Positions 26,103 to 35,773 of a stretch of DNA of 64,000 nucleotides are shown here, piece by piece. This DNA is from Vibrio furnissii CIP 102972 (GTDB taxonomy: Bacteria; Pseudomonadota; Gammaproteobacteria; Enterobacterales; Vibrionaceae): NCBI RefSeq assembly GCF_000176175.1, contig NZ_ACZP01000013.1, positions 186,001 through 250,000 on the forward strand. The letters are read 5' to 3'. A model generated the notes under the pieces. The model saw only the letters and a list, made by a program, of their open reading frames with translations. It was not told where the DNA came from and made no database searches. The position numbers and the translations under genes were made by a program. Numbering within the stretch: position 1 is the stretch's first letter; each line of letters starts with the position of its first letter.

Positions 26103-26824
26103 AGCAGACCTCCATTGACTGAAATAACCTGACGGGTGACGTAACCCGCAATATCCGACATCAAGTAGCTCACCAAACCGGCCACTTCTTCGGGTTCACC
26201 CATGCGGCGCAGCGGTACTTGAGGTAGGGCGTGCTCTTTGACGTGATCGTCGATCATGCCGGTATCAATCAGGCCCGGCGCGACACAGTTGACGGTGATT
26301 TTACGCTTCGCCAGTTCCAATGCCAGCGCTTTGGTCGCGCCAATGACGCCCGCTTTTGCAGCGCTGTAGTTGGTTTGACCGCGGTTACCCATGATGCCGG
26401 ATACGGAAGCCAGCGTGACGATCCGACCCCCTTTGCGCAGTTGCACCATCGGCATCACGCACGGGTGGAGCACGTTGTAGAAGCTGTCGAGGTTGGTGTG
26501 GATCACGCCATCCCATTCTTCTTCGGTCATGGCCGGGAAGGCGGTGTCCCGGGTGATGCCGGCATTGTTCACCACGCCGTAGTAGGCGCCGTGTTGTTCA
26601 ATGTCGTGTTCAATTTTGTAGCGACACATGGCGCGATCACTGATATCAAATTGGATCAAACGGCCCTGTCCGCCGTTTTGAAAAATGGTGTCGAGCGTGT
26701 CTTGTGCGCCTTTTTCATCGCCCATGTAATGGACAACGATGGTAAAGCCATCCTCTGCCAACTGAATTGCAATGGCCTTGCCGATGCCTTTACTGGCGCC
26801 GGTGACGAGAACTTGTCGGGTCAT
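26099..26824 (-). CDS. 3-ketoacyl-ACP reductase (FabG-like)
   Basis: A 241-residue short-chain dehydrogenase. It has the NADPH motif TGASKGIGKA near the start, NNAG, and the catalytic Ser and YxxxK (YSAAK) with a C-terminal VNGGLL ending. It reduces the keto group after each condensation in polyene synthesis. Its start overlaps the dehydratase gene and its end overlaps the ketosynthase gene by 4 bp. Confidence 0.9.
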   Translation of the reverse strand: MTRQVLVTGASKGIGKAIAIQLAEDGFTIVVHYMGDEKGAQDTLDTIFQNGGQGRLIQFDISDRAMCRYKIEHDIEQHGAYYGVVNNAGITRDTAFPAMTEEEWDGVIHTNLDSFYNVLHPCVMPMVQLRKGGRIVTLASVSGIMGNRGQTNYSAAKAGVIGATKALALELAKRKITVNCVAPGLIDTGMIDDHVKEHALPQVPLRRMGEPEEVAGLVSYLMSDIAGYVTRQVISVNGGLL

Positions 26825-27285
26825 GCGTGACTCCTGATTTTCATTTCTTGTAATTTTTCTTCTGATGGCACGTACACATTAAGCTGGCACTGTGCCACTA
26901 ACTGACCCTGATACTCAAGACGAGCTGAGAACACGGCCATGCCGTGATCTTCCATGACTTGCTCGGCATGAATATCCAACGTTTGTCCCTGAGAAAAATG
27001 ATCGCACTCTGCTTGGTAACGGCGACTGCCGAGCAGAAATCCGATCGGTGGTTCGGTTCCTTTTTCAAGGGCATGGAAACCGGACCACGCAGCGATGGAT
27101 TGAGCCATAAACTCAATACCGACATAAGCTGGAATGGTTTGCGTCGCCTGATCAAAAAACATCAAGTGATCGCCGATGTCGACCTGACAATGAATCGACT
27201 CCGCACCGATGGTGAGCGCGCGATCGACCAGAATCATAGGTCTGGCGTGGGGAAGCAGTTGCTCTATGGCTGGGTATTCACGCAT
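26821..27285 (-). CDS. Hotdog dehydratase (FabZ-like), polyene synthesis
   Basis: A 154-residue hotdog-fold protein of the 3-hydroxyacyl-ACP dehydratase type. It has LLPHARPMILVDRAL near the start and the helix segment PAYVGIEFMAQSIAAWSG, with Glu as the probable catalytic acid. It would form each double bond of the conjugated chain. I chose ATG at 27285; the longer frame starts with TTG. It overlaps the ketosynthase gene upstream by 8 bp and the ketoreductase gene downstream. Confidence 0.85.
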   Translation of the reverse strand: MREYPAIEQLLPHARPMILVDRALTIGAESIHCQVDIGDHLMFFDQATQTIPAYVGIEFMAQSIAAWSGFHALEKGTEPPIGFLLGSRRYQAECDHFSQGQTLDIHAEQVMEDHGMAVFSARLEYQGQLVAQCQLNVYVPSEEKLQEMKIRSHA

Positions 27286-28468
27286 TGACGTATCCAAAAA
27301 TCAAACTGATATTGTTGCCTCCAAAGGCAAACGAGTTACTTAAAATGGCTTTTCCTTGCAGCGTTTGGTCAGACTCCACCAAGGTGATGGCAATGTCTGG
27401 CGCTTTATTTTGGCAACGCTGTTTGGGGAGCGGCAAATCGTAACGCAAGATGTGCCAAGCAATGGCTGCTTCCGTTGCGCTGGCTGTGCCCAGCGTGTGG
27501 CCGGTGAGCGGCTTGGTGGAACTCACTGGCACGCCGTCGCCAAACAAACGGAATATCGCTTTGCTCTCCATGCTGTCGTTCAGCGGTGTCGCGGTGCCAT
27601 GGGCGTTGATGTAACCAATGTCCTGTGGCGTTAAACCGGCATCGGTCAGCGCTTTTTGCATCGCCTCATACGCGCCAAGGCCTTCAGGGTGCGGCGCAGA
27701 AATATGGTGAGCGTCGGAGCTGTCGCCCACGCCAAGCAAGGCGATGTTGCTGGGCTCGCGGCTGAGCAGCATCAACGCGGCCGCTTCGCCGATGTTGATA
27801 CCATTGCGCTCCGCGCTGAAGGGCTGGCAGAGTGTGTTCGATAAGGCTTCCAACCCGTTAAACCCGTTGAGCGTGAGTTTGCAGATGGTGTCGGCGCCAC
27901 CGACAATCACCGCGTCAACCAAGCCGGCTTTGAGCATGCGCTTGGCGCTGATAAACACGCGGCCGCTGGAGGAACACGCGGTCGAAATGGCGTAACACGG
28001 GCCGGTAATTCCAAAGTAATCGGCAATAAAATCGCTGGTGTTGCCGAGTTCTTGTTTACGATAGTGATAATCAGCAGGGAAATCGCCTTGGTCGAGTTTC
28101 TGCGCGTAGGCGTGCTCGCCGTCTGAGATCCCTGAGGTGCTGGTGCCGACAATCACGGCAATGCGGTCGGCGCCAAAGCGCGCAATGGCATGGCGCACGC
28201 TGGCTTCAATTTGCTGTAACGCTGACAGCGCCAGTTGGTTATTGCGCGACGCGTGACGTGCCAATGTGGCGGGAATCTCGGGCAGAGATTCGGTCACGCG
28301 ACCAATGATAGTGGCGGTACCAGTGTTGAGGATGGTGTCGTCGCGCAGCATGTGCGCGCCATGGCCACTGGCCAGCGTGCTGTGAATTTGTGCGGTTTCA
28401 CATCCCATTGCGGAGTGAAAGCCACAGTCATGAATGAAAATTGGAAACGAAGCATGCGAATTCATCAT
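27278..28468 (-). CDS. Second aryl polyene ketosynthase (FabB/F-like)
   Basis: A 396-residue beta-ketoacyl-ACP synthase. Catalytic Cys165 is in ISTACSSSGR, with His in NAHGTATPLND and His in LTGHTLGTAS, so it should be active. In aryl polyene systems a second ketosynthase is thought to start the chain by condensing the aryl starter with malonyl-ACP; that role here is inferred. It follows the DUF3261-like lipoprotein gene by 7 bp. Confidence 0.87.
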   Translation of the reverse strand: MMNSHASFPIFIHDCGFHSAMGCETAQIHSTLASGHGAHMLRDDTILNTGTATIIGRVTESLPEIPATLARHASRNNQLALSALQQIEASVRHAIARFGADRIAVIVGTSTSGISDGEHAYAQKLDQGDFPADYHYRKQELGNTSDFIADYFGITGPCYAISTACSSSGRVFISAKRMLKAGLVDAVIVGGADTICKLTLNGFNGLEALSNTLCQPFSAERNGINIGEAAALMLLSREPSNIALLGVGDSSDAHHISAPHPEGLGAYEAMQKALTDAGLTPQDIGYINAHGTATPLNDSMESKAIFRLFGDGVPVSSTKPLTGHTLGTASATEAAIAWHILRYDLPLPKQRCQNKAPDIAITLVESDQTLQGKAILSNSFAFGGNNISLIFGYVNA

Positions 28469-28475
28469 GGCTTAT

Positions 28476-29090
28476 CTACTGTTGTGCTGCGGTTGGTGTG
28501 GATTGAAGCGTCAGCGTCTGAATCGTGATGTCGTAATTCAGAGGCAGATTTTTAAACTGAATGTCACCACTGAGCGGTGTGTCGCCAGCGTAGGTGATGG
28601 CCAGAATGGTTTCACCGTGTTCATTGATGACGAGGCGCTGATTCGCCTCATCAATCATTCGCCACCTTACCTGATTTAACGGGGCTTCCCAAGCATTTCG
28701 CGGCCAGAGCGTGATCATCAGGTTAAATAGTACCTGTTCTGGCTTGGGCAGGCTATTTTCTAACCCAGAAAGGACTTGAGTTTGGATTTGATCCCCGTCG
28801 TAATCCAGCGAAAGAATACGCGTTCCCCACGATGAAAACCCCGCAAGCAATACCTGCTGATCGCTCACTTGCAGTTGTACGGGCAACTGTTGGCTTTGCA
28901 CGTTGCCATGTTCATCCTGCCAGCGGGCAGAAATGAGTTGGCTGGCCGTCAACGATTGACCGAGTTGCGACGGCTTTGGCAGCGCCGCCCAGACATCAGG
29001 GCCGATTTCGACCTCAGTGGTGCGGGTGTGAGGCTGCAAACTGCAAGCCGTCAGCCATAGGCTGATGCACGCGGTGAAGAACCATTTCAT
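28476..29090 (-). CDS. DUF3261-like lipoprotein
   Basis: A 204-residue lipoprotein with signal peptide MKWFFTACISLWLTAC (lipobox LTAC, Cys16). The remainder is beta-rich, as in the DUF3261 proteins that recur in aryl polyene clusters. Its biochemical role is unknown to me. The position next to the RND exporter and LolA-like carrier suggests help in moving the lipid-linked pigment to the outer membrane. It overlaps the exporter gene by 4 bp. Confidence 0.75.
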   Translation of the reverse strand: MKWFFTACISLWLTACSLQPHTRTTEVEIGPDVWAALPKPSQLGQSLTASQLISARWQDEHGNVQSQQLPVQLQVSDQQVLLAGFSSWGTRILSLDYDGDQIQTQVLSGLENSLPKPEQVLFNLMITLWPRNAWEAPLNQVRWRMIDEANQRLVINEHGETILAITYAGDTPLSGDIQFKNLPLNYDITIQTLTLQSTPTAAQQ

Positions 29091-31426
29091 GCGTCATGCT
29101 CCGATAAATGAGAGGGTTGAATCGCCAAAGGTGACAGCAACCAAGCCACAAAAATACCACTTAACGTCGTTACCCCAAAGCTGTGAATGGCGTGCGTCTG
29201 GCTCAGGGCCAGCAGGCCAAACGACAACAACGTGGTGGTGGCCGAGAGGGTGATCGCCAGTAACGTGCTGTGACTGCGCGCTTGCTCGGCAAAGAACAGC
29301 GTGTAGTCGATGCCGATACCAATCACCAACACCAAAGCCAGCAGGTTAAACAAGTTGAGCGCTGAACCGGTCATCACGGTCACGGCGAGGCCGACCATGC
29401 ACGCAATCACGCACGGGAACAGAATTCGCAGTGCGTGTTGCCAGCGATAACGCCAGACCAACAGCAGTGCAATCCCCGCCAAGGCTGCCGCTAACAGTTC
29501 CATGACTTTACCGCGGTATTCGCCAAACAGTTGAGAAATTTCCGCCGCTTTGTCGAGGTAGGCGAGCTGCGCATCCTGGTTGGCAAATTGCTGAATCAGG
29601 TCGGCCTGCTCAACACCTTTGAGCATCACCACCGATGCCACCGCATCGCCCACACGGCCCAAGTAGAGAAACCGCACTGGTTCGGACACGCTGGCGTTGA
29701 GATAATCGTGCAACGACACGGGTTGCAATGGGTCGCTCAACGTCGGTTGATGCGCCAGTTTTAGGCGCTGAGTCAACTGCGGCGCATGATGCTGATAGAG
29801 CTGCTCCACCAAGGCGAAATCACTTTGCTGGCGCTGTTGTGACGCCACATAGTGATGCAGGCTTTGGTAGCCTTGTAACACTTGATCCTGCTGCCATGCG
29901 CGTAGGGTGGTGTCGAGTTGTTCGAGTTTTTGCATCAAGGCTTCGTCATCTGCCGCCGACACCACCAACATTCGCTGTGATGAATTCATGCCGGTGACTT
30001 GGCTGACCAAAGCCTCTTGCTGTTTGAGCGCTTGCGGCATCGCTTGCAGTTGGCGAATGTCGTCATCGTAGTGCACCTGAGTGAGCGCAATAGCACTAAG
30101 CACCAGCAGCGTTGATGGCAGCGCGATACGCAGCGAGCGATGTTGCCACCAATCGAGCCATCGACTCAGCAAGGCCAGCGCAGGCAGATGACGAGATGGC
30201 GTCGGTGCACGTGCCAGCAGTGGATACCAACTCACCACGGTGGCGTAGGCTGCCAATAACCCAATGGCAGAAAACAGCGCCAGTTGTTGCAGGCCGGGGA
30301 ACGGCGCAACCAGTAAGCCTAAGTAGCCGATTAAACTGGTGATTAATCCCAACGTGATTGCGGCAAGAATGTGTTTGAGCCCCGCGACGCTGTCCCAGTG
30401 GCGGCCAGCCGCCAAGCGGTCGGTCAGATAATGGAACGCGTAGTCGATAGACACACCAATCAAACTCGCGCCAAACACCAAGCTAAACAGATGCACTTTG
30501 CCAAAGATCAACGTGGTGGTGGCCAGCGCAACCAATAACCCGACTGACACCGATAATAACGCCAGCAACAGTGGCGCAGCGCTGCGAAACACCAACATGA
30601 CCAGCAGCACGATGCCGAGCAACGACACACTGCCGATGGTGCTGATTTCCGATTTGGCGCTGCGGGTGCCAAAGTCGGCGTAAAACACCACACCAGTGTA
30701 CGCCATCTCGACGTTAAATTGCTGCGTGAGCGTTTGTTGCCATTGGTTGATTTGGCTCACCACTTGTTGCGCTTGCAGGCTGTAGGGGGAGTCGGTCAAC
30801 GCGGCCGTCATCAGAATGTAGGTTTGCCCTGCGTTTTGGGTGGTAAGAAACCCTTGCTGCAACTGAAATTGGGTCGACAGCTGATTGAGATGACTCAGAT
30901 AATCACGAAATAGCAAAAACGGATCGCTGGCAAGCTCTTGTCCGGTAACGCCTGAAAACGGGTTGTAGAGCGCCTGAATCACGTGTTGCACTTGCTGTTC
31001 AGGGGCATGGCGAAGACGTTCGCGCTGTGTATCCGTCAGAAACTGAAAGCGGTGTTGGAAATAATAGCGTCCCCACGCTTGCTGTTGAGTGGCATCAATT
31101 TGGCCAGTCACGTGGGTAAATTCGCGCGTTTGGTGTAGGTGACTTTCCAGCGTACGTGCTGCATCAAACAGGGCGGTGGTATCGGGGCCGGTAAGCACAA
31201 AGGCGACTTTATCGCTCATGCTGTCGGTGACTTTATCAAATGCCGCTTGCGCCAGTGGGTTCTGGCGCGATTGTGGCAGCAGTTTCATGATGTCGGTTTC
31301 AATCGGTGAGCTGGTCGAAAACGCCCATTGCTTGACGAGCAGCGCCATGGCCAGCAACACCAGCGCCAGCCATAACAAGGCAAGGCGCGATGAAGGAGCC
31401 GAACGAGAAGGAGACACGGTTGGCAT
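29087..31426 (-). CDS. RND/MMPL-family exporter of the aryl polyene cluster
   Basis: A 779-residue inner membrane protein with two repeats, each one helix plus a periplasmic loop plus five helices (about 15-415 and 425-775). It belongs to the MMPL/RND superfamily, which moves lipids and polyketides. FGASLIGVSIDYAFHYL and the matching VLVIGIGIDYTLFFAEQA show the helix-4 Asp residues of the proton relay. It probably exports the finished polyene lipid. It is tightly coupled to the genes on both sides. Confidence 0.87.
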   Translation of the reverse strand: MPTVSPSRSAPSSRLALLWLALVLLAMALLVKQWAFSTSSPIETDIMKLLPQSRQNPLAQAAFDKVTDSMSDKVAFVLTGPDTTALFDAARTLESHLHQTREFTHVTGQIDATQQQAWGRYYFQHRFQFLTDTQRERLRHAPEQQVQHVIQALYNPFSGVTGQELASDPFLLFRDYLSHLNQLSTQFQLQQGFLTTQNAGQTYILMTAALTDSPYSLQAQQVVSQINQWQQTLTQQFNVEMAYTGVVFYADFGTRSAKSEISTIGSVSLLGIVLLVMLVFRSAAPLLLALLSVSVGLLVALATTTLIFGKVHLFSLVFGASLIGVSIDYAFHYLTDRLAAGRHWDSVAGLKHILAAITLGLITSLIGYLGLLVAPFPGLQQLALFSAIGLLAAYATVVSWYPLLARAPTPSRHLPALALLSRWLDWWQHRSLRIALPSTLLVLSAIALTQVHYDDDIRQLQAMPQALKQQEALVSQVTGMNSSQRMLVVSAADDEALMQKLEQLDTTLRAWQQDQVLQGYQSLHHYVASQQRQQSDFALVEQLYQHHAPQLTQRLKLAHQPTLSDPLQPVSLHDYLNASVSEPVRFLYLGRVGDAVASVVMLKGVEQADLIQQFANQDAQLAYLDKAAEISQLFGEYRGKVMELLAAALAGIALLLVWRYRWQHALRILFPCVIACMVGLAVTVMTGSALNLFNLLALVLVIGIGIDYTLFFAEQARSHSTLLAITLSATTTLLSFGLLALSQTHAIHSFGVTTLSGIFVAWLLSPLAIQPSHLSEHDA

Positions 31427-31428
31427 GA

Positions 31429-32061
31429 TTAAAACTCAAACTGCGCTTGTTCAGCGGGGCTTAATGTGGATGGTTCGTGGGTTTGAGCGCTGAACTGAAT
31501 TTCCGTTTTGTCGCCGCGAACCTCTTGCAAGGACAACACATCGATATCGTCCTGACCTTGCAAGGTAATGTGTTGAAATACCGCGTTCAATGGCGCGCCT
31601 TTGGGCGTGAGCACCAGCGTCCAGTGGCCATTCTGCTCGGAAAAATCGAGTGCAAACTCGTTGGTAAGTTGCTCGGTATCGCCGTGAAACACGGACAGAA
31701 AAATATGGCTGAAATAGAACGCCATGGGATTTTCCTGCGCGGTGATGGTATGCGGCGTTTGACCGGCAAAGGTTTGACGCAATTTGTCTTGTGTCAGCAC
31801 CAAATTGACCGGAAACGGCGTTGTTTGTTGCCACAGCAGACCGTGCGCTTTATCGAGCAGAAACGTCCCTTGCGACGACAGCGGCTCGGCAAACATGTCA
31901 ATTTTTCGAGTTTGGGTGAAGTCGCCGCGCACGATGTCGAAGCGTTGCAACTGCGTTTGTAGCGACGCCAAATCGGTAACCTGCGCCATGGCAGGCGTGC
32001 ATACGCTGATGATGCACAGCGCCAGCAACGCCCATAGGCGTTGCGCGAATCGAGTCATCAT
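31429..32061 (-). CDS. LolA-like periplasmic carrier
   Basis: A 210-residue periplasmic protein with a signal peptide ending CTPAMA-Q. The mature part has LolA features: RGDFTQTRKI, GTFLLDKAHGLLWQQTTPFPVNLVLT. In these clusters it is thought to chaperone the hydrophobic product across the periplasm. The ATG at 32061 overlaps the thioesterase stop by ATGA and has GGAG ten bases upstream; an ATG at 32070 is the alternative. Confidence 0.8.
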   Translation of the reverse strand: MMTRFAQRLWALLALCIISVCTPAMAQVTDLASLQTQLQRFDIVRGDFTQTRKIDMFAEPLSSQGTFLLDKAHGLLWQQTTPFPVNLVLTQDKLRQTFAGQTPHTITAQENPMAFYFSHIFLSVFHGDTEQLTNEFALDFSEQNGHWTLVLTPKGAPLNAVFQHITLQGQDDIDVLSLQEVRGDKTEIQFSAQTHEPSTLSPAEQAQFEF

Positions 32062-32504
32062 TGCAGACATTCTCCGGTTTGGTGCCAGTGCGTCACTTTG
32101 TCCGTGAAAATGGTCGGTGAAACAAAACACATGTCTTGCGTGTCTCGTTCCACCGCCACTTGCGTGGTGTGCGCTTTACACATGCGCTTGCCGCTTTGGG
32201 CATCGAAAATCACGTAATCAATCCGCAAGCGGTTTTCCCATTCGGTTAAGCGAGCATGAATGCGAATCGAGTGATTGAACGGAATGGCTTTGACGTACTT
32301 GACGTGCGCATCAATCACCGGCCACATGTAGCCGGAATCGTTCATCGCTAAATAACCATAGGCAATTTTGTCGAGCAGTTCGCGACGGGCTTCTTCGAAA
32401 TAGCGGAAGTAGTTGCCGTGGTAGATCACGCCCATGGGATCCGCGTCCTGAAAGGAGGTGACTAACGTCACCTCAGTTTCCAGCGGGAAAGTGACATCAC
32501 TCAT
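32058..32504 (-). CDS. Acyl-CoA/ACP thioesterase (4-hydroxybenzoyl-CoA thioesterase family)
   Basis: A 148-residue hotdog thioesterase. The active-site segment DADPMGVIYHGNYFRYFEEAR matches the D-x-x-G-x-x-Y-H-x-x-Y/F pattern of the YbgC group, with the catalytic Asp. It may release the chain or edit misprimed carriers. The start at 32504 has a strong AAGGAG site, so the longer upstream frame was rejected. It follows the ammonia-lyase gene by 16 bp. Confidence 0.85.
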   Translation of the reverse strand: MSDVTFPLETEVTLVTSFQDADPMGVIYHGNYFRYFEEARRELLDKIAYGYLAMNDSGYMWPVIDAHVKYVKAIPFNHSIRIHARLTEWENRLRIDYVIFDAQSGKRMCKAHTTQVAVERDTQDMCFVSPTIFTDKVTHWHQTGECLQ

Positions 32505-32520
32505 ACTTTCTCCTTCTCGA

Positions 32521-34065
32521 TTAATACAAGGTCCAGTGTTGGGCCTGAATGCGTTCAATGAACAAACGGAGATCCGCTTCCAGTGGGCGATCTTCAACCA
32601 CAAAATCGAACTCACTTTGCACCGCATCCACCATCTGCTTCAGGCTGTGGCTCATGTGCTGTTCATCCAGTTCGTTGTGGCGTTTGCGCAGCTCAATCGC
32701 TTGGGTTGCCGCCAGTAGTGAAGCCGCCGCCACTTGTTCGGTCAATTGCAGCACACGTAAACAGTCGCGCGCGGCGATGGTGCCCATACTCACTTTATCT
32801 TGGTTGTGGCACTCGGTGGAGCGGGAGAACACGCTGGCTGGCATGGTATGCTTCAATGCTTCTGCGGTCCAAGCCGAGATACCAATTTGCACCGCTTTAA
32901 AGCCGTGGTTAATCGGTTTGCGCGCGCCTTCTGCGCCCGTGAGGTTAAACGGCAGACCGTTGTTGAACTTGTAGTCCATCAATTGCGCCATTTGACGATC
33001 GAGCAGATCGGCCAAGTTCGCCACACCCGTTTTCAGTGTGTCCATCGCCATCGCAATGTGGCCGCCGTAGAAGTGACCGCCATGCAGCACACGTTCGTTA
33101 TCGCCATCGATAATTGGGTTGTCGTTGGCGCTGTTGAGTTCATTTTCAATCAACTGACGCAGCCACGGCAGGGCATCTTGTACGGTGCCAATTACGTGTG
33201 GTGCGCAGCGCAGCGAGTAACGATCTTGCAAACGGTCGCTGTTACGTGGCGGACAATCGGCTTGCAAATCATCGCGCAACCATGCCGCGATTTGTTGCTG
33301 GCCTGGATGTGGTTTAACCGCAAACAGCGCTTCATCAAAGTGAAAGTCGTTGCCATGCATGCCCACCGACACCAAGGCGGTGATCTTGGTTGAGAGCTGC
33401 GCCAGATACTCGGCACGTTTGTAAGCCAAGCAAGCCAGCGCGGTCATCACCGACGTGCCGTTCATCAGGGCAAGGCCTTCTTTCGGTTTGAGCTGAATGG
33501 GCGTGATGCCCAGTTCGGCAAACACATCGCGCGTGTCGCGCAGTTGCCCTTTGTACAGCACTTCGCGCTCCCCAATCAGGGTGGCAGCGACGTAAGAGAG
33601 TGGCGTTAAATCGCCACTGGCACCGACCGAACCTTCTTGAGGAATGCGCGGTGCGATATCAAAATTAATTAAATTGATCAGTTGGTTAAGGACGTCGTGC
33701 GACACGCCCGACACACCTTGCGCCAGCGAACACAGGCGCGTCGCCAGCACGGCACGTGACTGTTCGTGGGTCAAGATGTCGCCCAAACCACACCCGTGGA
33801 AACGCGTCAGGTTTAGCGGCAAATCGTCCACCAAACTGGGTGGAATCGCCACGGTGCACGAATCGCCATAGCCAGTGGTGACGCCATAAATGACCCCTTC
33901 TTCCTTCAGCAAACGCTCAAGAAACGCGACACCGCGATCGATGCGTGCTTTATAAGCCTCTGAATCGTTCATTGCCGCCTGCGCGCCGTTGGCGATGGCG
34001 ACCACATCTTCGATGGTCAGGCGCTCTGCGCCAAAGCGGATTTTATTGTTGTTGTTCATCGTCAT
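32521..34065 (-). CDS. MIO-dependent aromatic amino acid ammonia-lyase (probably tyrosine)
   Basis: A 514-residue HAL/PAL-family enzyme. The self-forming MIO cofactor triad Ala149-Ser150-Gly151 is in GSVGASGDLTPLSY, and the catalytic Tyr60 is in IYGVTTGYGDS. At the selectivity site it has Phe-His (89-90) rather than the Ser-His I recall for histidine ammonia-lyases. With the aryl polyene context this suggests release of 4-coumarate from tyrosine as the starter unit. Substrate is inferred. It overlaps the glycosyltransferase/acyltransferase gene by 23 bp. Confidence 0.85.
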   Translation of the reverse strand: MTMNNNNKIRFGAERLTIEDVVAIANGAQAAMNDSEAYKARIDRGVAFLERLLKEEGVIYGVTTGYGDSCTVAIPPSLVDDLPLNLTRFHGCGLGDILTHEQSRAVLATRLCSLAQGVSGVSHDVLNQLINLINFDIAPRIPQEGSVGASGDLTPLSYVAATLIGEREVLYKGQLRDTRDVFAELGITPIQLKPKEGLALMNGTSVMTALACLAYKRAEYLAQLSTKITALVSVGMHGNDFHFDEALFAVKPHPGQQQIAAWLRDDLQADCPPRNSDRLQDRYSLRCAPHVIGTVQDALPWLRQLIENELNSANDNPIIDGDNERVLHGGHFYGGHIAMAMDTLKTGVANLADLLDRQMAQLMDYKFNNGLPFNLTGAEGARKPINHGFKAVQIGISAWTAEALKHTMPASVFSRSTECHNQDKVSMGTIAARDCLRVLQLTEQVAAASLLAATQAIELRKRHNELDEQHMSHSLKQMVDAVQSEFDFVVEDRPLEADLRLFIERIQAQHWTLY

Positions 34066-35773
34066 GGTGTTGTGTGCTTAATGTCCAAAAGTTGAAAAAA
34101 TTGTACCACTGTAGCGGTGCATTCAAAGTGTGGTGTTGCAGGCGTTCGGCATAGCGTTGTACCACGCCTTGCAGCGCGGCTTGGCGCTGCGCGCGGGGCA
34201 GTGCAATGCCGTCGCTAAAATGCTCGAAATAAACGTCAAAATGCGGCGTGGCTTGCGTGTCATCACGCAGACCAAACAGCAGATACACCGGTGCTTTCAA
34301 CACCGAGGCCAGCATGAATGGTCCTTGTGGAAAGGGCGCCGGTTGACCGAGGAAATCCGCCCACACCACGCGATTCTCTTTGCTGGTGGAGGTGCGATCG
34401 CCCACAATCACCACCCATTCGCCTTGTTCGATTTTCTGTTGCAATAAAATCGCGGTGTCTGGGCCAAGTGTGGAGACTTGAATCAGGTTGAGCTCTGATT
34501 TGGGGTTGACCGCTTTCATCACTGCATTGAAGCGTTCGGCGTGTTCGGTAAACACCAACGCGTTGATTTTGATGTGAGCGTGACGACGGCCAAGCGCGCG
34601 GCACAATTCGATGTTGCCGAGATGCGAGCCCAGCAACAGCACGCCTTGTTTTTGTTCAACCATCGATTGAAACTGCTCCTGACCATGAATGGTCAGGTTA
34701 TCGGCACTAAAGTCGCCACGCCACGCGGCTAATTTATCCAGCATGGTTTCGCCAAACGAAAGCAAATGGCGGTAGCTGGTCAGCTTGCTTGGCAGGGGAA
34801 TGTGCTGACTCTTGGCGTATTCCGTCAGCTGCGCAAGGTAGTGCTCAGACGCGCTGCGCGCTTGTTTGCCAGTGAGGTAGTAATAGGCCATCACCACTTT
34901 GAGTATCAGTTGAAACGCGCGGCGGCCGAGTAGGCGATAAACCCACATCAACGTTTGAATGCCCAGCACCGTGCCGCGCTCCTGACGTTTTGACCAGTGC
35001 GCATCGCGGCGGGTTGGGTGGTGTCTTTTTCTCATCAGTAATGCCGGGATTCTTGGCAGCATGCCAAAGAACAATCGCGTGTGCATCCAACTGATTTTGA
35101 CGTTGTCCCACAGCGCATCGAAGTGGGAAATGCCGCCTTCTGGGTAGATCACCCGGGTGTCGACGAAATCAATCTCAACCCCTTGCCAATACATGCGCAC
35201 CAGAATTTCAATGTCGAAATCCATGCGACTGCCGATGTCAAAGCGGTTAAGTACCTCGACCGTTTTGGCGACCGGATAGGCACGGAAACCGCACATGCTG
35301 TCTTTGATGGCAAACGACAGCGTTTCTATCCATACCCAAATATGGGTGGCGTAGCGGCCATAAAGGCGCGCTTTGGGAACACTGTCGTCATACACCGGTT
35401 GGCCGGAGATGAGGTGTTGTGGGTTGGCTTGCGATGCGTTAATCAGTTTGGGCAGCGCATCGATGTCATGCTGGCCGTCGGCATCAATCTGAATCACGTG
35501 GCTAAAACCAAGCCAGTGGGCTTGGCGGATCCCCGCCATCACCGCGCCGCCTTTACCTTGATTGACTGGTAGCGTCAGCAGATGCACGTTGTCGCGCTGC
35601 GCGGCGTCATGCAGGGCCGCTTTGGTTTCCGCGTTGCTGCCGTCATCGACCAGCAGCACCGGGAAATCGAAAGGAGCAAGCGCATCGATCACGGCCGCCA
35701 CAGTCGCGCCGTGGTTGTAGCAAGGAATCAAAAAGCACGGATGATAAGCCGTGGTCAGAGAAGGTTCAGTCAC
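34043..35773 (-). CDS. Fused glycosyltransferase (GT2) and LPLAT acyltransferase
   Basis: A 576-residue two-domain protein. The GT2 domain (about 10-245) shows the nucleotide-sugar site LLVDDGS and the metal motif QIDADGQHD. A C-terminal lysophospholipid-acyltransferase-like domain (about 300-560) resembles the LpxL type, with GSHLGNIEL as its HxxxxE motif and a conserved VGDRTS. It may glycosylate the polyene and/or attach it to a lipid anchor. The start overlaps the dehydratase gene by 8 bp. The fusion is a recurrent feature of aryl polyene clusters. Confidence 0.82.
   Translation of the reverse strand: MTEPSLTTAYHPCFLIPCYNHGATVAAVIDALAPFDFPVLLVDDGSNAETKAALHDAAQRDNVHLLTLPVNQGKGGAVMAGIRQAHWLGFSHVIQIDADGQHDIDALPKLINASQANPQHLISGQPVYDDSVPKARLYGRYATHIWVWIETLSFAIKDSMCGFRAYPVAKTVEVLNRFDIGSRMDFDIEILVRMYWQGVEIDFVDTRVIYPEGGISHFDALWDNVKISWMHTRLFFGMLPRIPALLMRKRHHPTRRDAHWSKRQERGTVLGIQTLMWVYRLLGRRAFQLILKVVMAYYYLTGKQARSASEHYLAQLTEYAKSQHIPLPSKLTSYRHLLSFGETMLDKLAAWRGDFSADNLTIHGQEQFQSMVEQKQGVLLLGSHLGNIELCRALGRRHAHIKINALVFTEHAERFNAVMKAVNPKSELNLIQVSTLGPDTAILLQQKIEQGEWVVIVGDRTSTSKENRVVWADFLGQPAPFPQGPFMLASVLKAPVYLLFGLRDDTQATPHFDVYFEHFSDGIALPRAQRQAALQGVVQRYAERLQHHTLNAPLQWYNFFNFWTLSTQHHDDEQQQ

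Noticed and set aside
32521..34065. hutH histidine utilisation gene
   Set aside because: No hut genes are adjacent and the selectivity residues differ.
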